Source: Acidobacteriota bacterium
Lineage (GTDB): Bacteria; Acidobacteriota; Vicinamibacteria; Vicinamibacterales; UBA8438
Assembly: GCA_009861545.1 (NCBI GenBank)
Contig: VXME01000040.1
Span: 98,130 to 162,129, forward strand
DNA: 64,000 bases
Direction of reading: 5' to 3'
The position numbers and the translations under genes were made by a program. How positions within the stretch are numbered: position 1 is the stretch's first letter; the number at the start of each line of letters is the position of its first letter. The notes under the pieces were generated by a model. The model ran no database searches, had not been told where the DNA came from, and worked only from the letters and a program-made list of their open reading frames with translations. Of the stretch, positions 15,903 to 24,463 are shown in pieces.

Positions 15903-18017
15903 TTACCGGGCGACGAGGAACCAGGTCACGAACGCGAACACGCCGAGCAGCGTGACGAACGCGTAATTCTGAATCAGGCCGGTCTGCGCCCGGCGGAAAG
16001 CGTAGCTGGCTTCCCCGCAGAGCCAGGCGGTCAGGTTGACGAGGCCGTCCACGACGTACTTGTCGAGGACGTGCGACACCCAGGCCGCCGCAATGGTCGT
16101 CCAGCCGGTCCCGTTGACGGCGCCGTCCACGACCTGGCGATCGACGGCCCACAAGCCGCCGGCGCTGCCCATCGTTCCCCGCACGACGGTCGCGTCGTAC
16201 AGCTCGTCGACGTAGTACTTGTTGGTCAGCACGCGGTGCGGGCCGGCGAAGCTCGCGGCCATGCGTTCGGCTTCTTCGGGCCGCTCGACGTAGTTCCGGT
16301 ACGCAAACCAGATGCCGCCGAGTGCGATCAGCACCGAGAACGCCATCAGGCCCAGCTCGCCGAGCAGCGACATGTGGTGGACCTCCTCGGCGGCGTGCGC
16401 GCCCTCCGCCACGAAGCTCGGATGCAGGAAGTGCTCGATCGTCGCCGTCCAGGGCCAGACGGCCTCGAAGGCGATTGGCACGCCGACGAAGCCCGCCAGC
16501 ATCGCGCCGACCGCCAGCACCACGAGCGGGATCGTCATCCACCGGGGCGACTCGTGCGGACCGTGCCACGCATGTCCGTGCCCATCGTCGTCGTGTCCGT
16601 GATCCTCGGCGCCATGTCCCCACGCCGGGCCGCGGTAGGCGCCGAAGAAGGTCATGTTGATGAGCCGGAACATGTAGAACGCGGTCAGCATCGCCGTCAC
16701 GACGCCCAGGCCCCAGAGCACCTTGTCCGGCACGAAGACACCGTGGTGGAGGTACGTGCGGAACAGGATCTCGTCCTTGCTGAAGAACCCGGAGAACGGC
16801 GGGATGCCGGCTATCGCCACCGCGCCGATCGCCATCGTGAGCGCGGTCACCGGCATGTACTGCCGCAACCCGCCCATCCGGCGCATGTCCTGCTCCTCGT
16901 TCATCCCGTGGATGACCGACCCGCTCCCGAGGAAGAGGAGCGCCTTGAAGAAGGCGTGGGTCATCAGGTGAAAGGCGGCCGCGCCGAAGGCGCCGACGCC
17001 CGTGGCGAGGAACATGTAGCCGAGCTGCGAGACGGTTGAGTACGCCAGCACCCGCTTGATGTCGGTCTGCACCAGACCGATGGTGGCGGCAACGAGCGCG
17101 GTGAGCACACCGACGATCGCGACGACCTCCATCACCATCGGCGCATGGGTGAACAGCACCGCGTTGCGGCAGACCATGTAGACGCCGGCCGTCACCATCG
17201 TCGCCGCGTGGATCAGGGCCGATACCGGGGTCGGGCCCTCCATCGCATCCGGCAGCCAGACGTAGAGCGGAATCTGGGCGCTCTTGCCCGTCGCGCCGAT
17301 GAACAGGAACAGGCAGATGGCCGAGATGACGCCGAATCCGACGGCGGCGGTCTCCACCGGCATGTGCGAGGCGGCCTCGGCCACGGCGCGGAAATCGAGC
17401 GTGCCGAACGTGAAGAAGACGAGAAAGACGCCGAGCACGAAGCCCCAGTCGCCGATCCGGTTGACGATGAACGCCTTCTTCCCCGCGTCCGAGGCGCTCT
17501 TCTTCTGGTACCAGTAGCCGATCAGCAGGTACGAGCAGAGGCCGACGCCCTCCCAGCCCACGAACATGACCAGGAAGTTGCTCCCCAGGACCAGGGTGAG
17601 CATGAAGAAGCAGAACAGGTTCAGGTAGCAGAAGAAGCGCGCGACGCCGCCTCGCGGCTCGTGCTCGATGTAGCCGATGGAGTAGATGTGGATCAGGAAC
17701 CCGATGCCGGTGACGATGAGCAGCATCATCGCCGACAGCGGATCGAGCGTGAACGACCAGTCCACCGAGAACGAGCCGATGCCGTCGACCGTGTCGAGCG
17801 GGATCGGCGGGATCCAGCTCGCCACCGTCACCTGGTGGAACCGCTCCTCGGTCCCGAGCAGCTCCCAGAAGGCCACGAGGCTGAGCCACAGCGCCCAGCC
17901 CATCATGAACGAAGCCAGCACGCCGGCAAGCCGCTTGCCGAAGAAGCGAATCCCTATCAGGCCGTTGATGGCGGCGCCGATGCCGGGCAGGAGCGGGATC
18001 AGCCAGATTGATTCCAT
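15903..18017 (-). CDS. nuoL: NADH-quinone oxidoreductase subunit L
   Basis: The 704-residue protein is NuoL/ND5: W-E-G-V-G-L-C-S-Y-L-L-I-G-Y-W, I-P-L-Y-V-W-L-P-D-A-M-E-G-P-T-P-V-S-A-L-I-H-A-A-T-M-V and the long C-terminal lateral-helix region are present. Around residues 465-490 a cytosolic or periplasmic loop is packed with His and Asp (G-H-G-A-E-D-H-G-H-D-D-D-G-H-G-H-A-W-H), which is not part of the family core and could bind metal ions. It starts 10 bp after nuoK. Confidence 0.96.
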   Translation of the reverse strand: MESIWLIPLLPGIGAAINGLIGIRFFGKRLAGVLASFMMGWALWLSLVAFWELLGTEERFHQVTVASWIPPIPLDTVDGIGSFSVDWSFTLDPLSAMMLLIVTGIGFLIHIYSIGYIEHEPRGGVARFFCYLNLFCFFMLTLVLGSNFLVMFVGWEGVGLCSYLLIGYWYQKKSASDAGKKAFIVNRIGDWGFVLGVFLVFFTFGTLDFRAVAEAASHMPVETAAVGFGVISAICLFLFIGATGKSAQIPLYVWLPDAMEGPTPVSALIHAATMVTAGVYMVCRNAVLFTHAPMVMEVVAIVGVLTALVAATIGLVQTDIKRVLAYSTVSQLGYMFLATGVGAFGAAAFHLMTHAFFKALLFLGSGSVIHGMNEEQDMRRMGGLRQYMPVTALTMAIGAVAIAGIPPFSGFFSKDEILFRTYLHHGVFVPDKVLWGLGVVTAMLTAFYMFRLINMTFFGAYRGPAWGHGAEDHGHDDDGHGHAWHGPHESPRWMTIPLVVLAVGAMLAGFVGVPIAFEAVWPWTATIEHFLHPSFVAEGAHAAEEVHHMSLLGELGLMAFSVLIALGGIWFAYRNYVERPEEAERMAASFAGPHRVLTNKYYVDELYDATVVRGTMGSAGGLWAVDRQVVDGAVNGTGWTTIAAAWVSHVLDKYVVDGLVNLTAWLCGEASYAFRRAQTGLIQNYAFVTLLGVFAFVTWFLVAR

Positions 18018-18027
18018 GACAGCAGGC

Positions 18028-18336
18028 TCACCAGCGCATGATCTGGATCTCGTCGATGTTCACCGTCTCCTTGTTGCGGTAGAAGGCGATGATGATGCCC
18101 AGCCCGACGGCCGCCTCGGCCGCCGCCACCGCGATCACGAAGACGACGAAGACCTGTCCGGAGAGATCCTGAAGCCGGTCGGACAGCGCGATCAGGTTGA
18201 TGTTGACCGCGTTCAGAATGAGCTCGATCGACATGAAGATGATGATGACGTTGCGCCGCACGAGGACGCCGATCACGCCGATCATGAAGAGCGCGGCCGA
18301 CAACAGGCTGTAGTGCAGTGGGGTGATCTCGAGCAC
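18028..18336 (-). CDS. nuoK: NADH-quinone oxidoreductase subunit K
   Basis: The 102-residue, three-helix protein shows the NuoK/ND4L block [15 protein letters not shown] with the conserved Glu in helix 2, and a second Glu in A-A-E-A-A-V-G-L in helix 3. It transmits protons in the membrane arm of complex I. Normal length; 10 bp after nuoJ. Confidence 0.96.
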   Translation of the reverse strand: MLEITPLHYSLLSAALFMIGVIGVLVRRNVIIIFMSIELILNAVNINLIALSDRLQDLSGQVFVVFVIAVAAAEAAVGLGIIIAFYRNKETVNIDEIQIMRW

Positions 18337-18346
18337 GCGCTTCCCT

Positions 18347-18892
18347 CTACAAGTGCCGCTTGGCCAGGACGATGGCCCCGATCATCGCCACCAGCAGCAG
18401 CATCGAGGCCACCTCGAACGGAATAAGGTAGCTGGTGTACAGCACCCAGCCGAGCTGTTCGGTGTTGCAGCTTACGAGCCCCGTCCCGCAGTCGGCGAAA
18501 GGCGTATCGGCGCCGAACCCGCCGCCCTCGGCCGCGGTCGAGTCGCCGCCGGCGGAGTAGGCCACGATGGCGATGACCTCGGCGAGCACGGCACCGGCGA
18601 GGAGCGTGCCGGACCACGCCACGCGCCGCGGATCGGAGTAACGCTCCGGGGCCTTCTTCAGGCTGACGAGCATGACGACGAACAGGTACAGGACGACGAT
18701 GCCGCCCGCGTACACCAGGACCTGGATGACGGCGACGAACTCCGCGTTGAGCATGACGTAGAGCAACGCCACCAGCAGGAAGTTCACCACCAGGAAGAGC
18801 ACGCTGTGCACCGCGCTGCGGGCGGAGATCACCATGATCCCCAGACCCAGGATGAGCACCGCGAGCGTCCAGAACACTATCGCTTCGACCAT
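18347..18892 (-). CDS. nuoJ: NADH-quinone oxidoreductase subunit J
   Basis: The 181-residue protein has five membrane helices and the NuoJ/ND6 signature [23 protein letters not shown] loop between helices 4 and 5 (about 35 residues, G/D/T-rich, with two Cys in [10 protein letters not shown]) is somewhat long. In most bacteria nuoI lies between nuoH and nuoJ; here it is absent and only 17 bp separate them. Confidence 0.95.
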   Translation of the reverse strand: MVEAIVFWTLAVLILGLGIMVISARSAVHSVLFLVVNFLLVALLYVMLNAEFVAVIQVLVYAGGIVVLYLFVVMLVSLKKAPERYSDPRRVAWSGTLLAGAVLAEVIAIVAYSAGGDSTAAEGGGFGADTPFADCGTGLVSCNTEQLGWVLYTSYLIPFEVASMLLLVAMIGAIVLAKRHL

Positions 18893-18909
18893 CGGTTACG
18901 CCTGCACGG

Positions 18910-19911
18910 CTAGAGAGCCACCTTCAGGATGCCGGTCACCACAAGGTTGCCGATCGCGAGCGGGATGAGCACCTTCCAGCCGAGCGCCATCAACTGGTCG
19001 TACCGATAGCGGGGCAGCGTGGCGCGAATCCAGATGAAGACGTACAGGAACAGGAAGATCTTGCCGATGAACCAGATCCAGGACGGGACGAGGCCGAGGA
19101 ACGAGAGCGCCGCCACGTTCGGGAACGGCGCCAGCCAGCCCCCGAAGAACATGATGACGACGATCGCCGAGATGACGATGATGTTCGCGTACTCGGCCAG
19201 GAAGAACAGCGAGAAGCGCATACCGCTGTACTCGGTGTGGAACCCGCCGGTGAGCTCCGTCTCCGCCTCCGGCAGGTCGAACGGCGCCCGGTTGGTCTCG
19301 GCCAGCCCCCCGATGAAGATCAGCACCAGCGCCACCGGCTGGACGAACGCGAACCAGAGGCCGCCCTCCCGTTGCGCCTCCACGATGCCGACCAGGCTGA
19401 GCGTGCCGGTGGTCAGGATCACGGAGACCAGCGTCATCGTGACGGCGATCTCGTAGCTGATGAGCTGCGCCGACGCGCGCAGGCTCGCCAGCAGCGGATA
19501 CTTGCTGTTCGAAGCCCAACCGCCCAGGATGATCCCGTAGACGCCGATCGAGGTCACCGAGATGATGAACAGCAGGCCGACGTTGATGTCGGCAACGTAG
19601 CCGTAGAGCGGGTCCGGCCCGAACGGAATGACCGAGAAGACGACGAGCGCCGGCACCAGACTCATGATCGGCGCCAGCGTGAAGACGTACTTGTCCGCCT
19701 TCCGCGGCGTGATGTCTTCCTTCAGGATCAGCTTGATGGGGTCGGCGATCGCCTGCAGGATGCCGTACGGCCCGACCCGCATCGGGCCGAGGCGCGACTG
19801 CGCCCACGCGATGACCTTGCGCTCCATGAGCACCAGGAAGGTCACCGCCACGAGCACCGCGTTCAACAGCACTGCGATCTTCAGCAGCGGGACGACGAAG
19901 GTCTCCAGCAT
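18910..19911 (-). CDS. nuoH: NADH-quinone oxidoreductase subunit H
   Basis: The 333-residue protein is NuoH/ND1, the quinone-site membrane subunit: E-R-K-V-I-A-W-A-Q-S-R-L-G-P-M-R-V-G-P, L-A-E-T-N-R-A-P-F-D-L-P-E-A-E-T-E-L-T-G-G-F-H-T-E-Y-S-G-M-R-F (conserved acidic E-channel residues) and the C-terminal R-Y-D-Q-L-M-A-L-G-W-K are all present. Its ATG directly follows the nuoD stop. Confidence 0.96.
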   Translation of the reverse strand: MLETFVVPLLKIAVLLNAVLVAVTFLVLMERKVIAWAQSRLGPMRVGPYGILQAIADPIKLILKEDITPRKADKYVFTLAPIMSLVPALVVFSVIPFGPDPLYGYVADINVGLLFIISVTSIGVYGIILGGWASNSKYPLLASLRASAQLISYEIAVTMTLVSVILTTGTLSLVGIVEAQREGGLWFAFVQPVALVLIFIGGLAETNRAPFDLPEAETELTGGFHTEYSGMRFSLFFLAEYANIIVISAIVVIMFFGGWLAPFPNVAALSFLGLVPSWIWFIGKIFLFLYVFIWIRATLPRYRYDQLMALGWKVLIPLAIGNLVVTGILKVAL

Positions 19912-21045
19912 CTAGCGATCCACCTCGCCCAGCACGATGTCTATCGTGCCGATCAGCGCGACCACGTCGGCCACCAGATGTCCCGTCACGAGCCGCTTGA
20001 GCCCCTGCAGGTTGCAGAACGACGGCGGCCGCACCCGGAACCGGTACGGGTTGGTCGACTTCCCGTCGCTGACGATGAAGTAGCCGAGCTCGCCCTTCGG
20101 CGACTCGATGGCGTGGTAGGTCTCGCCCGCCGGCGGCTTGATGAGACGCGGCACCTTGCCCATGATCGGACCTTCCGGAATACCTTCGACGGCCTGCCGG
20201 ATGAGCCGGATGGACTCGCGGAACTCGTCCATCCGGATGAGATACCGATCGTAGGTGTCGCCCCGCGTCCCCAACGGTACGTTGAACTCCAGCTCGTCGT
20301 ACGCGGCGTACGGCTCGTCCTTGCGCACGTCGCGCGGCACGCCGGACCCGCGCAACGGCGGCCCGCACAGACCCAGCCCGATCGCCTCTTCCCCGCTGAT
20401 GACGCCCACGTCGCGGGTCCGCTTCAGCCAGATCCGGTTGTTGGTCAGCAGTGTCTCGTAGTCGTTCAGCTTGCCTTCCATCAGGTCGCAGAACGACAGC
20501 GCCTTCTTGTCCCAGCCGGGCGGGATGTCGAGCGGAAGCCCCCCGATGCGCATCGAGTTGTAGGTCAGGCGCGCACCGCAGAACTCCTCGAACAGGTCGA
20601 GCACGAACTCGCGCTCCCGGAACGCGTAGAGCAGCACGGTCATCGCGCCGATGTCCATCGCGTGCGTGCCCAGCCACAGGCAGTGGCTGGCGATCCGCTG
20701 CAGCTCGGCCAGCACCGTCCGGATGTAGCGGGCCCGGCGCGGAACCTCGATCTGCATCAGCTTCTCGACCGTCTGGCAGTAGCCGAGGTTGTTCGTCGCC
20801 GCGGCGACGTAGTCCATCCGGTCGGTCAGCAGGATGATCTGCGTCCAGTCACGGTTCTCGGACAGCTTCTCGATGCCGCGGTGGATGTAGCCGATCACGC
20901 AGTCGGCGTCGATCACCCGCTCGCCGTCCAGCTTGAGGACGACGCGCAGCACGCCGTGCGTGCTCGGGTGCTGCGGACCCATGTTGATGACCAGTTCGTC
21001 CGTGTCGAACTGCGTCGTGCTGGCGCGGGGGGCTTCGAGAGTCAT
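19912..21045 (-). CDS. nuoD: NADH-quinone oxidoreductase subunit D
   Basis: The 377-residue protein is the 49-kDa-type subunit that lines the quinone pocket: [14 protein letters not shown] (quinone-site His), G-Y-I-H-R-G-I-E-K, and the C-terminal R-P-P-S-F-C-N-L-Q and D-I-V-L-G-E-V-D-R. It is separate from nuoC, not fused. It contains no Fe-S cluster and normally contacts cluster N2 in NuoB, whose gene is not present here. Confidence 0.96.
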   Translation of the reverse strand: MTLEAPRASTTQFDTDELVINMGPQHPSTHGVLRVVLKLDGERVIDADCVIGYIHRGIEKLSENRDWTQIILLTDRMDYVAAATNNLGYCQTVEKLMQIEVPRRARYIRTVLAELQRIASHCLWLGTHAMDIGAMTVLLYAFREREFVLDLFEEFCGARLTYNSMRIGGLPLDIPPGWDKKALSFCDLMEGKLNDYETLLTNNRIWLKRTRDVGVISGEEAIGLGLCGPPLRGSGVPRDVRKDEPYAAYDELEFNVPLGTRGDTYDRYLIRMDEFRESIRLIRQAVEGIPEGPIMGKVPRLIKPPAGETYHAIESPKGELGYFIVSDGKSTNPYRFRVRPPSFCNLQGLKRLVTGHLVADVVALIGTIDIVLGEVDR

Positions 21046-21063
21046 CGGCTCGGGTCCTGCGGT

Positions 21064-21858
21064 CTACTCGATCTCGATGTCGGCATCGGCGCCCGCGCCG
21101 GCCTCGTCCGGCAGGTTGCGCAAGCGCAGCCAGTCCTGCGGATTCTCCATCAGCAGCTCGCCGGGACCTTCGAGCGGGTAGTCCTTGCGCTGCGGATAGC
21201 CCTGCCATTGCTCCGGCATCAGGATCCGCCGCAGGTCGGGATGATTCACGATATCGATGCCGAACTGGTCGTAGACCTCGCGCTCCAGCCAGTCGGCGGC
21301 CGGCCAGAGCTGCGTCACCGACTCGACCGGATCCTCCTCGCCGACCCGCACCTTGACGCGCAGCCGGTGCCGGAGCCGGGTCGAGTACAGGCAGTAGACC
21401 ACGTCGAAGCGCTTCTCGCGCGGCGGCCAGTCGGCGGCGGTCACGTCGGAGCAGTAGTCGAACAAGGTCGAAGCGTCGTCCTTGAGGAACCGCATCACGT
21501 CGAGAAGCCGATCCACGGCGACGATGACCGTCCAGTCGCCGACCCAATAGGAGACCTGCTGAACCGCGCCCGGCACGCCGGCCTGAACGGCGGCCACCAT
21601 CTTCGGCAGCTCCATGCCGTCCGGCGGGGCCTGATCCTCGGGAGCCTTGGGGGGCTCGGGCGGCGCCTTCGGCTTCGGCTTGGGCCGCGGCTTGGGCGCG
21701 GGCTTCCGGGCCGCCGCCTCGGCGGCGGGCTTGCCGGCCGCGGCAGGCTTGCCGGCGGCGGGCGCGGACTTCTCCGCGACCTTCGACCCCGCTCCCGCGG
21801 TCTGCGGCCGGGAATCGGCGCTGTCCTGCCCCGACTGCGACTTGGTTTCGTCCGCCAT
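21064..21858 (-). CDS. nuoC: NADH-quinone oxidoreductase subunit C with Ala/Lys/Pro-rich N-terminal extension
   Basis: Residues about 85-250 are a standard NuoC (30-kDa) domain, with L-T-x-V-x-D-like C-S-D-V-T-A, E-R-E-V-Y-D-Q-F-G-I and the signature H-P-D-L-R-R-I-L ... Y-P-Q-R-K-D-Y-P-L-E-G. The first 80 residues are a low-complexity tail made of A, K, P and E (alternating P-K and P-R dipeptides), followed by the C-terminal acidic end. The total of 264 residues exceeds the usual 150-220. The tail may be disordered and its role is unknown. nuoC follows nuoA by 20 bp, with no nuoB between. Confidence 0.93.
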   Translation of the reverse strand: MADETKSQSGQDSADSRPQTAGAGSKVAEKSAPAAGKPAAAGKPAAEAAARKPAPKPRPKPKPKAPPEPPKAPEDQAPPDGMELPKMVAAVQAGVPGAVQQVSYWVGDWTVIVAVDRLLDVMRFLKDDASTLFDYCSDVTAADWPPREKRFDVVYCLYSTRLRHRLRVKVRVGEEDPVESVTQLWPAADWLEREVYDQFGIDIVNHPDLRRILMPEQWQGYPQRKDYPLEGPGELLMENPQDWLRLRNLPDEAGAGADADIEIE

Positions 21859-21878
21859 CTATCCGATCCGGCCTGTCG

Positions 21879-22235
21879 TCAGGCCCAGTCCAGGGCGCCC
21901 TTGCGCCACGCGTAGACGTAGCCGACCACCAGGATGAACAGGAACACCAGCATCTCGATCAGGCCGAACAGCGCCAGCTCGTCCATGACGACCGCCCACG
22001 GGAACATGAAGACCGTCTCCACGTCGAAGATGACGAAGAGCATCGCCACCAAGTAGTAGCGGACGCTGTACCGGTCGCGGGCGTCGGTCTCCGGCTCGAT
22101 GCCGCACTCGTACGGCTCGAACTTCACCCGGTTGTAGCGTTTCGTGTGGACGGCCTGGGACACCATCAGCGTGAAGATGGCGAAGCCGATGGCCACCAGG
22201 ATGAACAGGAACACCGGGATGTAGGCGTCTAGCAT
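21879..22235 (-). CDS. nuoA: NADH-quinone oxidoreductase subunit A
   Basis: The 118-residue protein has three membrane helices and the NuoA signature K-F-E-P-Y-E-C-G-I-E-P and F-V-I-F-D-V-E-T-V-F-M-F-P-W-A. The ATG at 22235 is chosen because GAAGGG lies 8 bp upstream and the family starts here. It is the first gene of the operon. A strong promoter lies about 130 bp upstream. Confidence 0.95.
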   Translation of the reverse strand: MLDAYIPVFLFILVAIGFAIFTLMVSQAVHTKRYNRVKFEPYECGIEPETDARDRYSVRYYLVAMLFVIFDVETVFMFPWAVVMDELALFGLIEMLVFLFILVVGYVYAWRKGALDWA

Positions 22236-22365
22236 CGTCGCGAACCCTTCACGCGTTGCCGGCTCCGGCTCGTGGCTCCCCTCTGGCTCGTCGCAAGAAC
22301 ACGAGGCACCACGGCGGAACCATGCGGGCCGAAAGGGTGCGACGTGCGGTCGAAAATTCGCGCGG

Positions 22366-22394
22366 ATTATTGCACGGGCCCGGAAGGCTGTCAA
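22366..22394 (-). promoter_or_regulatory. strong sigma70 promoter of the nuo operon
   Basis: On the minus strand a perfect TTGACA (22394-22389) is separated by 17 bp from AATAAT (22371-22366). It would give a leader of about 124 nt before nuoA. It lies back to back with the promoter of the VWA gene on the other strand. Confidence 0.8.
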
Positions 22395-22472
22395 GAAACC
22401 CCGAACGGGCCGCGGAAGTCCCGATCGTCGTGCAACTCCCGCTTTTACAGGGGTTTTTGGAGGTCGACGACC

Positions 22473-22502
22473 TTGACGGGGCCGGGAAGCAGAACCTATA
22501 CT
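22473..22502 (+). promoter_or_regulatory. promoter of the first VWA gene, near-leaderless
   Basis: TTGACG (22473-22478), an 18-bp spacer and TATACT (22497-22502) form a good sigma70 promoter. Transcription would start near 22509, only about 7 nt before the ATG at 22516, leaving no room for a ribosome site. Confidence 0.7.
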
Positions 22503-22515
22503 GCCGGTGTACGGC

Positions 22516-23457
22516 ATGGCTTTCTCGAGACACGCTCACGTCACGTTTTCGCTCGCACTCACGGCCTCGATCGCCGCTGTCGCGGCGGCCTCGGCCCAGT
22601 CGGTGGAACGCCTCATGATCGTCTCCGTGCTCGACGCCGACGGGGCGCCGGTCACGGGCCTCGCCGCGGCCGATTTCGAGATTCGCGAGGACGATGCGGC
22701 GCGGGAGGTGCTGCGCGTCGATTCTGCCGGTGCGGGCCGGCAGATCGCCGTTCTGGTCGACACCAGCGAGGCGGCGGTGCGAGTGGCGTCCGGATTCCGC
22801 CGCGGGTTGTCGGCCTTCGTCGACGCCATGCACGGGGACAATCAGATCTCGATCATCTCCTTCGGGGGGGCGCCCCGCATTCTCGCCCCGTCGACGAGCG
22901 ACGGCGAGCGGCTTCGCGAGGGAGTCGGCAGGATCTTCCCGCAGTCCGGCCAGGCGGCGTACATGCTCGACGCCGTGTACGAGGTCGCCGAGGGATTCGA
23001 CCGCCGCGGCGCCGACCGTCCGGTGATGGTCGTGCTGACCACGGAGGGCACCGACTACAGCAACCGCCGGGCCCGGCAGGTGCTCGAGCGCATAGACGAG
23101 AGTGGGGCCGCCTTCTACGCGCTGTCCGTGGAAGCCCGCCGCGCTGCGTTCGGAATCGGGCGGCCCACCGGCGCGTTCGGGGGAGGCTTCGACGCCCGCC
23201 AACAGGAATTCGAGCGGGATCTGGTCCTGTCGCGCGGGACCGCCGGCACCGGCGGGCGGCATCGGGATCTGCTCGCGAGCTCTGCCGTCGAGCGGGCGCT
23301 GCTCGACCTCGCCGCCGAGCTCCGCAACCAGTACCTGGTCGCCTATTCGCGGCCCGACTCCCTCATTCCGCCGGAGGAGGTCACGGTGACCGTGAACGGG
23401 TCCGGGCTCACGGCGCGCGGAATCGTACTCAGCACTCAGGAGAACCGTAACCGCTAG
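22516..23457 (+). CDS. secreted VWA-domain protein with degenerate metal site
   Basis: The 313-residue protein has a signal peptide (about residues 1-27, ending A-S-A-Q) followed by the acidobacterial-type pre-domain (V-S-V-L-D-A-D-G-A-P-V-T-G-L-A-A-A-D-F-E-I-R-E-D) and a von Willebrand A fold. The MIDAS motif reads D82-T-S84-E-A86, so the third position of D-x-S-x-S is Ala, and the later Asp of the site is replaced (L-T-T-E-G-T-D). Metal binding is therefore doubtful. Such proteins probably bind partners in the periplasm or at the surface; no function is known. A GTG at 22507 is in frame but lies before the predicted transcription start. It is followed 37 bp later by a paralogue with an intact site. 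Confidence 0.82.
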   Translation: MAFSRHAHVTFSLALTASIAAVAAASAQSVERLMIVSVLDADGAPVTGLAAADFEIREDDAAREVLRVDSAGAGRQIAVLVDTSEAAVRVASGFRRGLSAFVDAMHGDNQISIISFGGAPRILAPSTSDGERLREGVGRIFPQSGQAAYMLDAVYEVAEGFDRRGADRPVMVVLTTEGTDYSNRRARQVLERIDESGAAFYALSVEARRAAFGIGRPTGAFGGGFDARQQEFERDLVLSRGTAGTGGRHRDLLASSAVERALLDLAAELRNQYLVAYSRPDSLIPPEEVTVTVNGSGLTARGIVLSTQENRNR

Positions 23458-23494
23458 ACCCCGGCATCCAGCCCGGGACAGCACGGAAGCCGAC

Positions 23495-24436
23495 ATGACT
23501 CTCCGCGCCACGGCAGCCGCCGCGCTCATCGCCGCCGCATGCATCATCGGGCTGGGTGCGACCGGCGCCCAACCCCCGGACATCCCGGCCCAACCGCCGT
23601 CGTTCCGGGCCGGGGTCGACGTCGTCTCCCTCAACGTGACGGTCACCGATCGGGAAGGGCGCTTCGTCACCGACCTGGACGAATCCAGCTTCCGGATCTA
23701 CGAGGACGGCGTCCAGCAGGACATCAACTTCTTCACCAGAACGCAGTTGCCGATCGCGCTCGCGCTGCTCATCGACACCAGCGCGAGCATGGACGAGAAG
23801 ATGGCGACGGCGCAGGAGGCGGCCATCGGCTTCGCGCAACGGCTGCGCCCCGAGGACCTCGCCGAGATCGTCGACTTCGACGGCCGCGTCAACATCCTGC
23901 AACCGTTCACCAACGACGTCGAGCAGCTCGAGCGCGCCATCCAGCGGACCGCGGCCGGCGGGTCGACCTCCCTCTACAACGCGATATACATCGCTCTGCG
24001 GGAGCTGGCCAAGGCGCCGCTCCGGGAGGCCGACCTGCGGCGCGAGGCGATCATCGTGCTGTCGGACGGCGAGGACACCTCGAGCCTGGTGAGCTTCGAC
24101 GAGGTCCTGGAGCTGTCGAAGCGCTCGAACACCGCCATCTTCTCCATCGGACTGCAGTCCGACGACAGCCGGTCCCGCACCGGCTTCCGCGAAGCGGACT
24201 TCGTGCTGCGGCAACTGGCGCAGGAGACCGGCGGACGGGCGTTCTTCCCGGAGAGGATCGAAGAGCTGCCCGCGATCTACCGGCAGATTTCCGACGAGCT
24301 CTCGAGCCAGTACTCCGTCGGCTACATCTCCGCGAACCCGCTGCGGAACGGCCTGTGGCGGCGGGTCGTCGTGCGGGTCGACCGCGACGCGGTGTCCGCA
24401 CGGACCAAGCAGGGCTACTACGCCCCCCGGGGCTGA
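23495..24436 (+). CDS. secreted VWA-domain protein with intact MIDAS
   Basis: The 313-residue protein has a signal peptide (to about residue 25), the pre-domain V-S-L-N-V-T-V-T-D-R-E-G-R-F-V-T-D-L, then a VWA domain with a full MIDAS: D94-T-S96-A-S98, the Thr of G-G-S-T-S-L-Y, and the Asp of L-S-D-G-E-D-T-S. It ends with Y-S-V-G-Y-I-S ... R-T-K-Q-G-Y-Y-A-P-R, a tail shared by acidobacterial VWA proteins. It is a paralogue of the preceding gene. Function unknown; extracytoplasmic metal-dependent protein binding is likely. Confidence 0.85.
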   Translation: MTLRATAAAALIAAACIIGLGATGAQPPDIPAQPPSFRAGVDVVSLNVTVTDREGRFVTDLDESSFRIYEDGVQQDINFFTRTQLPIALALLIDTSASMDEKMATAQEAAIGFAQRLRPEDLAEIVDFDGRVNILQPFTNDVEQLERAIQRTAAGGSTSLYNAIYIALRELAKAPLREADLRREAIIVLSDGEDTSSLVSFDEVLELSKRSNTAIFSIGLQSDDSRSRTGFREADFVLRQLAQETGGRAFFPERIEELPAIYRQISDELSSQYSVGYISANPLRNGLWRRVVVRVDRDAVSARTKQGYYAPRG

Positions 24437-24463
24437 GGCACCGGACCGCCGGGAGGGCTACCC

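Noticed and set aside
21859..21878. A hidden or frameshifted nuoB between nuoA and nuoC
   Set aside because: Only 20 bp separate the genes and no NuoB motif (four-Cys cluster N2 site) is found in any frame nearby.
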